Positions 12,408 to 12,505 of a stretch of DNA of 12,505 bases are shown here, one piece after another (the first letter of the stretch is position 1; every line of letters starts with the position of its first letter). The position numbers and the translations under genes were made by a program. Origin of the DNA: Methanolinea sp. UBA275. GTDB taxonomy: Archaea > Halobacteriota > Methanomicrobia > Methanomicrobiales > Methanospirillaceae. The notes below the pieces were generated by a model that worked only from the letters and a program-made list of their open reading frames with translations, ran no database searches and was not told where the DNA came from. The stretch lies in assembly GCA_002506105.1 (NCBI GenBank), contig DAWU01000040.1, positions 1 through 12,505 of the forward strand, in the 5' to 3' direction.

Positions 12408-12505
12408 GGGACATTGATGCACACTTCCTTCAATCCCCCTGATTGCAGAACATTTAAAGTATTTTTTCCCAAAACAGCCTTGTACAGTCCTGAAATAATT
12501 TCTCA
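12408..12505. other. Right-edge noncoding stretch
   Basis: No gene is visible. ATTTAAAGTATTTTTT (12451-12466) is AT-rich and could be a TATA element or an oligo-T stop for a gene beyond the right edge. Confidence 0.3.

Overview
The window comes from a hydrogenotrophic methanogenic archaeon, most likely Methanomicrobiales (the Methanoregula/Methanosphaerula/Methanospirillum side; genus not resolvable here). The decisive evidence is a near-complete mtr operon for the energy-conserving methyl-H4MPT:coenzyme M methyltransferase. Archaeal TATA-type promoters, oligo-T stops and GTG/ATG starts with GGAGG/GAGGTG ribosome sites agree with this.

Left part (190-3497): a cluster for metal-cofactor-type proteins. 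It holds a NifX-like protein (226-567), two MinD-type ATPases with an inserted pair of 4Fe-4S sites (627-1478 and 1475-2347, overlapping at ATGA), a DUF134-type helix-turn-helix protein with an unusual cysteine tail (2344-2790), a small Gly/Arg-rich DUF5320-type protein (2873-3136) and a second NifX-like protein (3141-3497). The gene set resembles the bacterial 'orange protein' (ORP) clusters known from Desulfovibrio. Two promoters in it carry the same palindrome (core CTCATATGAG) just downstream of the TATA element, suggesting that one regulator controls both units.

Middle (3498-8636): an untranslated stretch with the mtr promoter, then mtrE, mtrD, mtrC, mtrB, an mtrA whose C-terminus is an MtrG-like domain, and mtrH. 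No separate mtrF or mtrG is present. Together these form the membrane complex that moves the methyl group from tetrahydromethanopterin through the MtrA corrinoid to coenzyme M and pumps Na+.

8637-8991: a noncoding convergent gap filled with hairpin-bearing repeats, two of them identical 64-bp tandem copies. The last hairpin runs into the stop codon of a minus-strand radical SAM/SPASM enzyme (8990-10162), which resembles a peptide-modifying family of methanogens. A 46-aa reading frame ends in a 4-base overlap with its start.

Right part (10332-12505): a small plus-strand protein of unknown function, duplicated GC-rich hairpins, a tandem universal stress protein (minus), a doubtful small ORF divergent from it, and a two-domain rubredoxin (minus). 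The last two units look like stress/redox functions of a strict anaerobe.
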